A DNA stretch of 14,226 nucleotides from Cyanobacteria bacterium UBA5018 (GCA_002396505.1 DGYA01000129.1:10526-24751), one strand, 5' to 3'. Numbered from the stretch's first letter, positions 1 through 6,570 are shown. The notes: generated from the sequence alone by a model not told the origin. Numbers and translations are program-made.

Positions 1-367
1 CTCGCTCAAGCAGTACCCCTGGGACAACATCAAGCCCCAAGTGGATCACATCCTGCTGCCCAGCGGCAACAAGATCATCCTGCTGGCAGAAGGGCGTCTG
101 GTGAACCTGGGCTGTGCCACAGGCCACCCCAGCTTCGTGATGAGCAACTCATTCACCAACCAGGTGTTAGCCCAAATCGAACTGTTCACCAAGGGTGATC
201 AGTACACCAAGCAGGTTTATGTGCTGCCCAAGCACCTAGACGAGATGGTTGCTCGCCTGCATTTGGAGAAAATCGGCGCCAAGTTAACCGAACTATCCCA
301 GCAACAGGCCGACTACATCAGCGTGCCCGTACAAGGCCCCTACAAGCCAGACCACTACCGCTACTGA
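1..367 (+). CDS. ahcY: Adenosylhomocysteinase, C-terminal part (5' end outside window)
   Basis: This cytoplasmic enzyme hydrolyses S-adenosyl-L-homocysteine to adenosine and homocysteine, removing the product inhibitor of SAM-dependent methyltransferases. The first complete codon is at position 2 and the frame runs to a TGA at 365-367, giving about 121 residues. The visible part carries the family's hallmark C-terminal block: LAEGRLVNLGCATGHPSFVM, then SNSFTNQVLAQIEL, and the terminal KPDHYRY tail whose Lys and Tyr reach the NAD site of the partner subunit in known structures. The protein ends exactly where the family normally ends, so the C-terminus is intact. A degenerate repeat based on TCTTCTGC starts at the stop codon itself. 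SAH recycling is relevant to the SAM-dependent EgtD later in the window, but there is no operon link. Identity is near certain from the conserved tail. Confidence 0.96.
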   Translation, partial: SLKQYPWDNIKPQVDHILLPSGNKIILLAEGRLVNLGCATGHPSFVMSNSFTNQVLAQIELFTKGDQYTKQVYVLPKHLDEMVARLHLEKIGAKLTELSQQQADYISVPVQGPYKPDHYRY

Positions 368-398
368 TCTTCTGCCTATCTTCTGCTGATCTTCTATT
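365..398 (+). repeat. Short degenerate direct repeat starting at the ahcY stop codon
   Basis: Three imperfect copies of a 10-12 bp unit lie head to tail: TGATCTTCTGCC (365-376), TATCTTCTGC (377-386) and TGATCTTCTATT (387-398). The first copy includes the ahcY stop codon. It is one of several arrays in this window that begin at a gene end. No function is visible. Confidence 0.6.
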
Positions 399-478
399 AA
401 TCCGGGGCGGGGCCACTAGATCGCTTGCTAAACTTACCAGCGGCCTAATAGCTTAGCCAGCAGAAGCCCTAGCAAGTC

Positions 479-514
479 AGCACTAGGCCTGCGGCCTTTC
501 GCAGACCTAGTGCT
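479..514. terminator. Long hairpin between convergent ahcY and ssb, candidate bidirectional terminator
   Basis: A 15-bp stem (479-493 AGCACTAGGCCTGCG with 500-514 CGCAGACCTAGTGCT) closes a 6-nt loop (GCCTTT). The stem is perfect except for one G-U type pair. It lies between two genes that converge (ahcY + and ssb -), where a two-way transcription stop would be expected. Neither arm is followed by a clear T run, so it is not a textbook Rho-independent terminator and may instead be an mRNA 3'-end stabiliser or a factor-dependent stop. The rest of the spacer 368-731 holds the short repeat at 365-398 and the inverted-repeat element at 544-652; I see no gene in it. Confidence 0.45.
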
Positions 515-543
515 CTGTGCCAGAGGATAAAGTAATTAATTAA

Positions 544-652
544 GGTCACCTCGAAAAATCCCCATTAGGCTCCTGCTAGTCAGAGGCAAGCAAGCCGCTG
601 TAACGCTTCTTGTGTGATGTGTCAGTGAGATCTGGGATTTTTCGAGGTGCCC
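544..652. mobile_element. MITE-like element bounded by 16-19 bp inverted repeats
   Basis: CACCTCGAAAAATCCC at 547-562 is repeated as its exact reverse complement at 634-649. Allowing one mismatch, the match extends outward by three bases on each side, giving 19-bp ends at 544-562 and 634-652. The enclosed 71 bp has no convincing ORF. Size (109 bp), near-perfect termini and lack of coding capacity fit a miniature inverted-repeat transposable element or a decayed insertion-sequence end pair. I see no clear target-site duplication in the flanks (TAATTAA on the left, CTGCCCA on the right). An alternative is a large stem-loop acting in the 3' UTR of ssb, whose stop is at 732-734 on the minus strand. 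Confidence 0.5.
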
Positions 653-731
653 CTGCCCAGGATTTCCCTGGTCAAGACAGGGCCAGCCAGCAAGCTGGAG
701 CCAGCCACAAGCGAGAGCTGGTAAATCAGGC

Positions 732-1127
732 TCAGAACGGCACTTCTTCCTCGCTGGGTTCGCCGCCGCCATAGCCACCACCGGCAAAGTTGCCTCCCCC
801 GGCCGCCGGATCGCGCTTGGAGCCGAGCAGTTCAAGGCGATCGACGCGGATCACCGGTTTAGTGCGCTCCTCACCGCTAGCGCGGTCGGTCCAGCGGTCG
901 AGCTTGAAGCTGCCGATGATGCCCAGCAAGGTGCCTTTGCGCACATAATCGGCGGCCACTTGGGCCTGCTTGCCCCAGATCTCCAGGTTGAACCAGTCGG
1001 GCTCATCGTCGCGGCTGCGGCGATTGACGGCCATGGTCAAGTTGGCAACCATGCTGCCGGATTCGAAGTAGCGCACCTCGGGATCGCGGCCGGCACGGCC
1101 GACGAGGGTGATGGAATTGACGCCCAT
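732..1127 (-). CDS. ssb: Single-stranded DNA-binding protein
   Basis: SSB coats single-stranded DNA during replication, recombination and repair, and recruits partner enzymes through its C-terminal tip. The protein is 131 residues. The OB-fold occupies roughly residues 1-105 and opens with MGVNSITLVGRAGRDPEVRY, a typical picocyanobacterial SSB start, followed by VRKGTLLGIIGSFKLDRW and a basic VDRLELLGSK segment. A short glycine-rich linker leads to the acidic tip EEEVPF, which corresponds to the DDDIPF protein-interaction motif. The ATG at 1125-1127 is chosen over upstream in-frame starts because the family begins here and an AGGAG lies six to seven bases upstream (complement of 1134-1138). 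The upstream extension to 1361 is translated repeat DNA. The gene diverges from mreB across a 514-bp repeat-filled spacer and converges on ahcY. Confidence 0.95.
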   Translation of the reverse strand: MGVNSITLVGRAGRDPEVRYFESGSMVANLTMAVNRRSRDDEPDWFNLEIWGKQAQVAADYVRKGTLLGIIGSFKLDRWTDRASGEERTKPVIRVDRLELLGSKRDPAAGGGNFAGGGYGGGEPSEEEVPF

Positions 1128-1179
1128 GGCAGTCTCCTGTGGATGTAGTGGTGGGTGTAGTTGGTGGCGGAATGAAGCC

Positions 1180-1200
1180 CTGGAGCCAGCTTGGCTCCAG
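1180..1200. other. Perfect 9-bp stem-loop upstream of ssb
   Basis: CTGGAGCCA (1180-1188) and TGGCTCCAG (1192-1200) form a perfect 9-bp stem around a 3-nt GCT loop, about 53 bp upstream of the ssb start. It would fall in the ssb 5' leader or promoter region, or be a protein-binding inverted repeat. There is no T run after it in either direction. Confidence 0.35.
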
Positions 1201-1202
1201 AC

Positions 1203-1515
1203 TCGGTTTGCAGACCAGATTGGTTTGCGAACCAGACAGGCGCAGACCCGATCGGTTTGCTGACCCGACAGGTGCAGGCCAGGTAGGGGTGCAGGCCAGG
1301 CAGGCTCAGGCCGGGCGGATTTGCGAACCAGACAGGTGCAGGCCAGAAAGGCGCAAACCATGATGGAGCAAACCTTGATGGAGCGGTGCTGTCAGCAACT
1401 GCTTCCTGGTCTGTGGGTCCAGCTCGCCTTGGCTTAGATGGCTTTTGGCTGGCTGGCATTGGTTGGCTGGCATTGGCTGGCTGGCCTTGGCTGGCATTGG
1501 CCTGGGGCCCGGGGC
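1203..1515. repeat. Degenerate direct-repeat arrays filling the ssb-mreB divergent spacer
   Basis: Two arrays fill most of the 514-bp spacer (1128-1641). The first (about 1203-1390) repeats a unit containing TTTGCGAACCAGACAGG; copies at 1224-1245 and 1320-1341 match at 21 of 22 positions, with looser copies between. Read on the minus strand it has a 15-bp phase (for example CCTGTCTGGTTCGCA, CCTTTCTGGCCTGCA). The second (about 1440-1500) is built from TTGGCTGGCA-type units and is followed by overlapping GGGGCCC repeats near 1503-1520. The ORFs that cross this DNA look like repeat translation, not genes. The promoters for ssb and mreB must lie within or beside these arrays, but I cannot place a convincing -35/-10 pair. 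Confidence 0.7.
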
Positions 1516-1641
1516 CCGGGGATAAGCCCTGGGCTGATGGCGCCCCTCCAGCGCCGCTTCTCTGCCACCACCAGGAGAGTGCCACCGCCAGGAGCATCTG
1601 TAACACCCACCTATGATCGATCTCTTGAAGGCCGGTCAGCA

Positions 1642-2688
1642 GTGTTTTTCCGTCGGTTTCAGTTCTCCCGCGACATCGGCATCGACCTGGGGACAGCCAA
1701 CACCTTGATGTACGTGTCCGGCAAGGGCATCGTGCTGCAGGAGCCCTCGGTGGTGGCCCTCGACCTGGAGCGGGGCGTGCCCCTGGCGGTTGGCGATGAA
1801 GCCAAATTGATGCTCGGCCGTACCCCCGGCAACATCCGCGCGGTGCGACCGCTGCGCGATGGCGTGATCGCCGATTTCGACGCCGCCGAACAGATGATCA
1901 AGACCTTCATCCAAAAGGGCAATGAAGGGCGCGGCATCGTGGCGCCCCGCCTGGTGATCGGCATCCCCAGCGGCGTCACCGGCGTGGAGCGCCGGGCGGT
2001 GCGCGAGGCGGGCCTGGCGGGGGCCCGCGAGGTGCATCTGATCGATGAGCCGGTGGCCGCCGCCATTGGAGCCGGGCTGCCGGTTACCGAACCGGTGGGC
2101 ACGATGATGGTGGATATCGGCGGTGGCACCACCGAAGTGGCGGTGCTCAGTCTCGGCGGCACTGTGTTAAGCGAGTCGGTGCGGGTGGCGGGCGACGAAC
2201 TCAGCGACGCCATCGGCATCTATCTCAAGAAGGTGCACAACCTGGTGGTGGGCGAGCGCACGGCTGAGGAGATCAAGATTCGGATCGGCTCGGCCTTCCC
2301 CGATGACGACCACGACAACACCTCCATGGATGTGCGTGGCCTGCACCTGCTCAGTGGCCTGCCCCGCACCATCAATGTGCGCGCCGGCGACATCCGCGAA
2401 GCCATGGCCGAGCCCTTGAACGTGATCGTTGAAGCGGTGAAGCGCACCCTGGAGCGCACCCCGCCCGAACTGGCGGCCGACATCGTCGATCGCGGCATCA
2501 TGCTGGCTGGTGGCGGTGCCATGGTGCGCGGCATCACCGACCTGATCAGTCACGAGACCGGCATCCTCACCCATGTGGCCGAGAATCCACTGCTCTGTGT
2601 GGTGAACGGCTGCGGCATGGTGCTGGAGGACTACAAGCGCCTCGAACGCGTGCTCGATACTCCCGACTTCGTGCGTCAGTCGCACTGA
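1642..2688 (+). CDS. mreB: Rod shape-determining protein MreB (actin-like)
   Basis: MreB is the bacterial actin homologue that polymerises under the membrane and directs lateral wall synthesis. From the GTG at 1642 it is 348 residues, the usual length. The actin-fold ATPase motifs are in order: phosphate-1 IDLGTANTL (about 14-22), the catalytic-glutamate segment LIDEPVAAAIGAG (E136), phosphate-2 VDIGGGTTEVAVLS (157-170) and the adenosine motif MLAGGGA (287-293). An ATG much further upstream (1438) keeps the frame open but adds about 68 residues of W/G/P-rich repeat translation unlike any MreB. The GTG is favoured because the protein then begins with the normal FFRRFQFSRDIGIDLG and has GAAGG ten bases upstream (1627-1631). 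It is the first gene of an operon with mreC, 5 bp downstream. Confidence 0.96.
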   Translation: MFFRRFQFSRDIGIDLGTANTLMYVSGKGIVLQEPSVVALDLERGVPLAVGDEAKLMLGRTPGNIRAVRPLRDGVIADFDAAEQMIKTFIQKGNEGRGIVAPRLVIGIPSGVTGVERRAVREAGLAGAREVHLIDEPVAAAIGAGLPVTEPVGTMMVDIGGGTTEVAVLSLGGTVLSESVRVAGDELSDAIGIYLKKVHNLVVGERTAEEIKIRIGSAFPDDDHDNTSMDVRGLHLLSGLPRTINVRAGDIREAMAEPLNVIVEAVKRTLERTPPELAADIVDRGIMLAGGGAMVRGITDLISHETGILTHVAENPLLCVVNGCGMVLEDYKRLERVLDTPDFVRQSH

Positions 2689-2693
2689 TTCCA

Positions 2694-3440
2694 ATGCAGG
2701 CCGGCCGCGGCTTTCGATTCGGGCAGCTGCGCTCCCTCGGCCGACTCTGGCCCTGGTTGTTGCTGCTCGTGGCCCTGCTGGGGGTGCGCCTCAGCAAGGG
2801 GGCCCCGCTGGCCGATGCCTATGCCCTGCTGAGCAGACCGTTTTGGCCCGGCAGCGCCCAGAGTGAATGGCTGCGCTCGGCCCAGCAAATCGATCAACAG
2901 AGCCAGCTGCTGCAGCTGCAGAGCGACAACACTCGCCTGCGGCGCCTGCTGCAGTTGGCGGGGGCCGATAACAGCTTGATTGGGGCCGCCGTGATCTCTC
3001 GGCAGACCTCCGGCTGGTGGCACCAGCTGCTGATCGGCAAGGGCTCCCTCGACGGCGTCAGCGTCGGCGCCGCCGTACTCGCCCCCGGCGGGCTGCTGGG
3101 ACGGGTTGCCTCCACCACCCCCACCACCGCCGCCGTGCAGCTGCTCAGCGACGACGGCAGCCGGGTGGGGGTATGGGTACTGCGGATCCGCCGCCATGGC
3201 CTGCTCACCGGCCTGGGCACAGCGAGGCCAGTGCTGCGCTTTCTGGAGAAAGACCCCGGCGTGCGGCCCGGCGATGTGGTGGTCACCTCTCCCGCCAGCA
3301 CCCTGGTGCCGCCCAACATCACCGTTGGGGTGGTGCAACATGTCGACGACCTGGCGGTGCCGGCCAGCGAGGCGGTGGTGCAGCTCAGCGCCCCGGTGGA
3401 GTCCGTGGACTGGGTTCAGGTGCGCCGGGGGGGGCGCTGA
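2694..3440 (+). CDS. mreC: Rod shape-determining protein MreC
   Basis: MreC is a bitopic inner-membrane protein whose periplasmic domain links MreB filaments to the wall elongation machinery. The 248 residues show a basic N-terminus, one membrane segment (about 18-33, WPWLLLLVALLGVR), a predicted coiled-coil stretch (about 58-90, rich in Q and L, ending NTRLRRLLQLA) and the beta-rich periplasmic domain with the typical GKGSLDGVSVGAAVLAPGGL and LLSDDGSRVGV segments. The family's DPGVRPGDVVVTS motif follows. The ATG is 5 bp after the mreB stop without a strong ribosome-binding site, so translation is probably coupled. A long overlapping ORF in the +2 frame is a GC-rich shadow. Identification rests on motifs and on position between mreB and mreD. 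Confidence 0.94.
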   Translation: MQAGRGFRFGQLRSLGRLWPWLLLLVALLGVRLSKGAPLADAYALLSRPFWPGSAQSEWLRSAQQIDQQSQLLQLQSDNTRLRRLLQLAGADNSLIGAAVISRQTSGWWHQLLIGKGSLDGVSVGAAVLAPGGLLGRVASTTPTTAAVQLLSDDGSRVGVWVLRIRRHGLLTGLGTARPVLRFLEKDPGVRPGDVVVTSPASTLVPPNITVGVVQHVDDLAVPASEAVVQLSAPVESVDWVQVRRGGR

Positions 3441-3940
3441 TGGCGGCGCTGCATCGCCACAGTTGGTGTGGCGCCACGGCATTGATGGTGCCGCTACTCA
3501 CCCTGGCTGCTCCTCAGCTGCTCAAGCTCGATGGCGTGGCGCCAGCCTGGGCGGTGCTCTGGCTGCTGCCCTGGGCCCTGGTGGATGGGCCGGTCTCCGG
3601 CACCGTGGCCGGGGTGGCTCTGGGGCTGGCCCTGGACAGCCTGCAGCTGGGACCGGCCAGTGAACTGCCCGCCCTGGCGTTACTGGGTTGGTGGTGGGGC
3701 CGCATCGGCCGCCAGGGGCCGCCGATCGAGCGCAGTTTCAGCCTCGGTTTACTAGCGCTGCTCGGCTGTCTGCTGCTCAACTTGAGCCTGCTGGTGCCAA
3801 ACGCCTGGCGCGGTGAACTGGGCTGGAGCCAGCTGCAGACCCTGCTCGCCCAAACCCTGCTCACGGCCCTGTTGGCACCGATGCTCTGTTCCCTGCAGCT
3901 GTTGTTGTGGCGCCAGCAGACCGCTGGCCCCAAGGGTTAA
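3440..3940 (+). CDS. mreD: Rod shape-determining protein MreD
   Basis: MreD is a small polytopic membrane protein of the elongation complex. The ATG at 3440 shares one base with the mreC stop (TGATG), so the two are translationally coupled. The 166-residue product is almost entirely hydrophobic, with about five candidate membrane segments, including WAVLWLLPWALVDG, VAGVALGLALDSL, LGLLALLGCLLLNLSLLV and the C-terminal LLTALLAPMLCSLQLLLW. The G-x-x-L-D-S-L segment in the middle is characteristic of MreD. The open frame extends upstream to 3017, but that part lies antiphase within mreC and is arginine/proline-rich artefact. Sequence conservation in MreD is low, so position in the operon carries much of the weight. 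Confidence 0.9.
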   Translation: MAALHRHSWCGATALMVPLLTLAAPQLLKLDGVAPAWAVLWLLPWALVDGPVSGTVAGVALGLALDSLQLGPASELPALALLGWWWGRIGRQGPPIERSFSLGLLALLGCLLLNLSLLVPNAWRGELGWSQLQTLLAQTLLTALLAPMLCSLQLLLWRQQTAGPKG

Positions 3941-3943
3941 TCG

Positions 3944-5332
3944 ATGCTTCTCCCCAGGCGCCACCTGCTGAGGCTGCTGGCCACTGGCTCGGCCGCCACC
4001 ACCCTGGCCGCCGCCGGCTGCCTGCGCCAGGGCCCAGGCGGCGGGTCGGCTGGTGATGGGCCGGTGGGTGACGGGCCGGCTTACGGGCCTGCTGGTGATG
4101 GGCCTGCTGGTGGCACAGAAATCAATTTCTGGAGCCTGGATCTGGCTCCAAAGTTCAACGACACCATCGAGGCGGTGATCGCCGCCTGGGAGAGCCAGCA
4201 TCCGGGCATGAGGGTGCGCTGGACCGACGTGCCCTGGGCCCAGGTGGAGCGCAAGTTGTTGGCGGCGGTATTCGCCCGCACCGCGCCCGATCTGGTGAAT
4301 TTGAACCCCCCCTTTGCCGCCAATCTGGCCAGCAAGGGGGGGCTGCTCGATCTGGAGCCGCTGCTGCCCCCCGGCGCCCCCCAGAGCTACCTGCCGGCGA
4401 TTTGGCAGGCCGGTAGCCAACAGGGCCAGCAGTTCGCCATCCCCTGGTACCTGACGGTGCGGATTTCGATGGCCAACCGGCGCCTGCTGCAGCAGGCCGG
4501 CTGCGAGGCGCCACCGCGCCATTGGCGGCAGCTGCCGGCCTTCGCGGAGCGGATCAAGCGGCGTACGGGCCGCTATGCCCTGTTTGTGACGGCGGTGCCG
4601 GATGACTCCGCCGAGCTGCTGGAAATCCTGGTGCAGATGGGGGTGCAGCTGCTGGATGAGCGGCGTCGGGCGGCTTTCGACAGCCCGGCGGGCCGCCAGG
4701 CATTTGGCTTCTGGAGCGATCTCTACCGCCGCGGCCTGCTGCCCCAGGAGGTGGTGAGCCAGGGCTATCGCCGGGCCATCGAGCTCTATCAATCCGGCGA
4801 CCTGGCTCTGGTGGCCACCGGCCCGGATTTTTTGCGCAACCTGCAGACAAACGCTCCAGGCATCGCCGCCGTCACCGAACCCCATCCGCCGATCACCGGC
4901 GACAGCGGCATTCGCAGCGGGGTGAGCAACGTGGCGGTGATGAATTTGGTGGTGCCTCGCCAGAGCGCCGTGGCGGCGGCGGCCGTCGATTTCGGCCTGT
5001 TCCTCACCAACGCCGCCCACCAACTGGCCTTCGCGGAGCAGGCCCGGGTGCTGCCCTCCTCCAGCAGCGCCCTAAGCCAGCTGCAGCGTCAACTGGACCG
5101 AGAAGCGCTCAGTCCCGGTGCTGAGGGGCTGGTGCATCGGGCCCGGCTGCTATCGGCTCAAACCCTGGCCCGGGCCCAGGTGCTGGTGCCGGCGATGCCG
5201 GGGGTGAAGCGGCTGCAGGCAATTGTCTATACCCAGCTGCAGCGGGCGATGTTGGGCCAGGTGAGCAGTGACAGGGCCCTGGCCACCGCCGCCGCCGAGT
5301 GGAATCTCTATGCCAAGGCCCGCTGGCCCTGA
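3944..5332 (+). CDS. Orphan ABC-transporter solute-binding lipoprotein, family 1 (sugar type)
   Basis: This 462-residue protein looks like a family 1 (MalE-like) extracellular solute-binding protein. The N-terminus RRHLLRLLATGSAATTLAAA followed by Cys26 combines a twin-arginine-like start with a lipobox (AAGC), so it is probably exported folded and lipid-anchored. Residues 37-55 are a repeat linker (GDGPV, GDGPA, YGPA, GDGPA). The binding fold follows: INFWSLDLAPKFNDTIEAVI, WESQHPGMRVRWTDVPW, ARTAPDLVNLNPPFAANLA and an EVVSQGYRRAIELYQSGDLAL segment, with a final helical region. It starts 3 bp after the mreD stop, so it is co-transcribed with mreBCD. No permease or ATPase gene lies nearby, and the ligand cannot be told from sequence; sugar is only the family default. 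A cell-envelope role is possible given the operon, but that is inference. Confidence 0.85.
   Translation: MLLPRRHLLRLLATGSAATTLAAAGCLRQGPGGGSAGDGPVGDGPAYGPAGDGPAGGTEINFWSLDLAPKFNDTIEAVIAAWESQHPGMRVRWTDVPWAQVERKLLAAVFARTAPDLVNLNPPFAANLASKGGLLDLEPLLPPGAPQSYLPAIWQAGSQQGQQFAIPWYLTVRISMANRRLLQQAGCEAPPRHWRQLPAFAERIKRRTGRYALFVTAVPDDSAELLEILVQMGVQLLDERRRAAFDSPAGRQAFGFWSDLYRRGLLPQEVVSQGYRRAIELYQSGDLALVATGPDFLRNLQTNAPGIAAVTEPHPPITGDSGIRSGVSNVAVMNLVVPRQSAVAAAAVDFGLFLTNAAHQLAFAEQARVLPSSSSALSQLQRQLDREALSPGAEGLVHRARLLSAQTLARAQVLVPAMPGVKRLQAIVYTQLQRAMLGQVSSDRALATAAAEWNLYAKARWP
4052..4108 (+). repeat. 15-bp in-frame tandem repeat encoding a GDGPA linker
   Basis: Units GGTGATGGGCCGGTG (4052-4066), GGTGACGGGCCGGCT (4067-4081), a 12-bp unit (4082-4093) and GGTGATGGGCCTGCT (4094-4108) lie in frame just after the lipobox region of the solute-binding protein. 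They encode GDGPV-GDGPA-YGPA-GDGPA, a flexible tether between the lipid anchor and the folded domain. Copy number is probably variable between strains. Confidence 0.8.
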
Positions 5333-5480
5333 TCGGTCAAGGCCCGCTGGCCTGTTATGCCAAAGGCCGATTGGATTGATGTCCATTCCATGACATGCCA
5401 AGGCCGTTTGGCCGGTTGGCCTGATGCCCAGTCCATGACCTGCCTGGTTCCTGATGCCAAAGGCCCGCTGGTGCTGATAT
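5312..5480. repeat. Repeat array seeded by the 3' end of the solute-binding protein gene
   Basis: The last codons of the preceding gene contain CAAGGCCCGCTGGCC (5314-5328), and the same 15 bp recurs 24 bp later at 5338-5352. Looser copies follow near 5359-5373, 5396-5411 and 5456-5470. A second motif, TGATGYCCAKTCCATGACMT, occurs at 5377 and again at 5422, with 20 of 23 positions equal over its full length. The array therefore starts inside the coding sequence and continues past the stop. I see no gene in the spacer 5333-5760. Confidence 0.65.
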
Positions 5481-5539
5481 TTCCGGCGCCGAGGCTCTGC
5501 CCCCAGGGCGGCGCGGATAAGCAGCAAAACCGCAGCGCT

Positions 5540-5660
5540 CGCTGGGCTGGCAAAACTTTGCTGGCAAAAATTAATTGGCAAATATTGGCCACTTAAAAAT
5601 TCACTGGCGAAAAGCTGCCCGACGAAAAGCGTTCCGGAGAAAGGCTTTCTGTAGAAAAGC
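5540..5660. repeat. 15-bp-periodic A-rich repeat upstream of the response regulator
   Basis: About eight degenerate units of roughly 15 bp lie head to tail, the clearest being CACTGGCGAAAAGCT, GCCCGACGAAAAGCG, TTCCGGAGAAAGGCT and TTCTGTAGAAAAGCT. The stretch is more A-rich than the rest of the window. Read on the minus strand the phase is five codons and gives KLFYR-KPFSG-TLFVG-QLFAS-EFLSG, which resembles a degenerate pentapeptide repeat. The array ends about 100 bp before the response-regulator start. Confidence 0.6.
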
Positions 5661-5760
5661 TTAAATGTGCCCAAATCGCCCCATTGGCGGGGTTTCTGAG
5701 GGGTGACCCAAGCCCTTGCCGAGGGGTATGGTTGCGATTCTTCACCCCGGCGATGGCTAG

Positions 5761-6543
5761 ATGCACGCTGACGACGGCTCCAGTCAGCTCTCCGCCGCGC
5801 CCAGGGCGACCCTGCTGATTGTCGACGACGAAGCAGCGGTGCGCCGGGTGCTGGTGATGCGCCTGCAGCTGGCCGGCTACCGGGTGGTCTGCGCGGAAGA
5901 CGGAGAAGAGGCGCTGACGCTCTTCCATCAGGAGCAACCCGATCTGGTGGTGCTCGACGTGATGCTGCCCAAGTTGGATGGTTTTGCCGTCTGCCGGCGA
6001 CTGCGGGCCGAATCCTGTGTGCCGATCATCTTTCTCACGGCCCTGGATAACGTGGCCGAGCGGGTTTCAGGCCTGGATCTAGGGGCCGATGACTACCTGC
6101 CCAAACCCTTTAGCCCCAAGGAGCTGGAGGCCCGCATCGCCACGATCCTGCGGCGGATGGGCAAAGGCGCTGCCGTCACTGAACCCCGCGAGCAATCCAA
6201 TGGCACCGGGGTGATGCGGCTGGGCGACCTGGTGGTCGATACCAACCGCCGCCAGGTGACCCGCGATGGTGAGCGCATCGCCCTCACCTACACCGAATTC
6301 AGCCTGTTGGAGCTGCTGTTCCGCGAACCCGGCCGGGTGGTGCCCAGGGCCGAGATCCTCGAACAACTCTGGGGCTATCCGCCCCGCCGCGCCGCCGACC
6401 TGCGGGTGGTGGACGTCTACGTGGCCCGCCTGCGCGGCAAGCTCGAGCCCGATCCCCGCAATCCCGAACTGATCCTCACGGTGCGGGGCACCGGCTACGC
6501 CTCCCAGCGCATGGGTGAACTGGCCCTCTCGGCGGTGGGCTGA
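5761..6543 (+). CDS. OmpR/PhoB-family response regulator, RpaB-like (Ycf27-like)
   Basis: A two-component response regulator of 260 residues that would bind DNA when phosphorylated. The receiver domain (about 16-132) has the acidic pair D22-D23, phospho-acceptor D66 in VVLDVMLPKLDG, T93 in FLTAL and K115 in the KPF motif. The C-terminal winged-helix domain (about 150-251) carries LTYTEFSLLELL, RAEILEQLWGY and RVVDVYVARLRGKLE, and ends in ILTVRGTGYASQRM. It aligns closely with RpaB, the light/redox-stress regulator of cyanobacteria, but departs from the very conserved RpaB helix and end (ISRLR and GTGYLFQR there, VARLR and GTGYASQR here). It is therefore either RpaB or, more likely, a diverged paralogue. 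The ATG at 5761 directly follows an in-frame TAG. No sensor kinase is adjacent. Confidence 0.9.
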   Translation: MHADDGSSQLSAAPRATLLIVDDEAAVRRVLVMRLQLAGYRVVCAEDGEEALTLFHQEQPDLVVLDVMLPKLDGFAVCRRLRAESCVPIIFLTALDNVAERVSGLDLGADDYLPKPFSPKELEARIATILRRMGKGAAVTEPREQSNGTGVMRLGDLVVDTNRRQVTRDGERIALTYTEFSLLELLFREPGRVVPRAEILEQLWGYPPRRAADLRVVDVYVARLRGKLEPDPRNPELILTVRGTGYASQRMGELALSAVG

Positions 6544-6570
6544 ACGGGCCTCTAGCCAGCCGCTAGGGGG

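Noticed and set aside
1128..1361. N-terminal extension of SSB
   Set aside because: It translates the repeat-filled spacer; the ATG at 1127 has AGGAG and matches the family start.
1438..1641. N-terminal extension of MreB from an upstream ATG
   Set aside because: The extra residues are W/G/P-rich translation of TTGGCTGGCA repeats, unlike any MreB. The GTG at 1642 gives the family's normal start and has a ribosome-binding site.
3017..3439. N-terminal extension of MreD inside mreC
   Set aside because: Arginine- and proline-rich out-of-frame translation of mreC; the coupled ATG at 3440 gives a normal MreD.
2676..3482. 268-codon minus-strand ORF
   Set aside because: Antisense shadow of mreC with low-complexity H/G/Q content and no family motifs.
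3752..5023. 423-codon minus-strand ORF
   Set aside because: It is antisense to mreD and the solute-binding gene; Q/H/G-rich composition is typical of the shadow frame opposite a high-GC gene.
5716..5732. TTGCCG ... TATGGT as a promoter for the response regulator
   Set aside because: The two hexamers are only five bases apart, far from the 16-18 needed.
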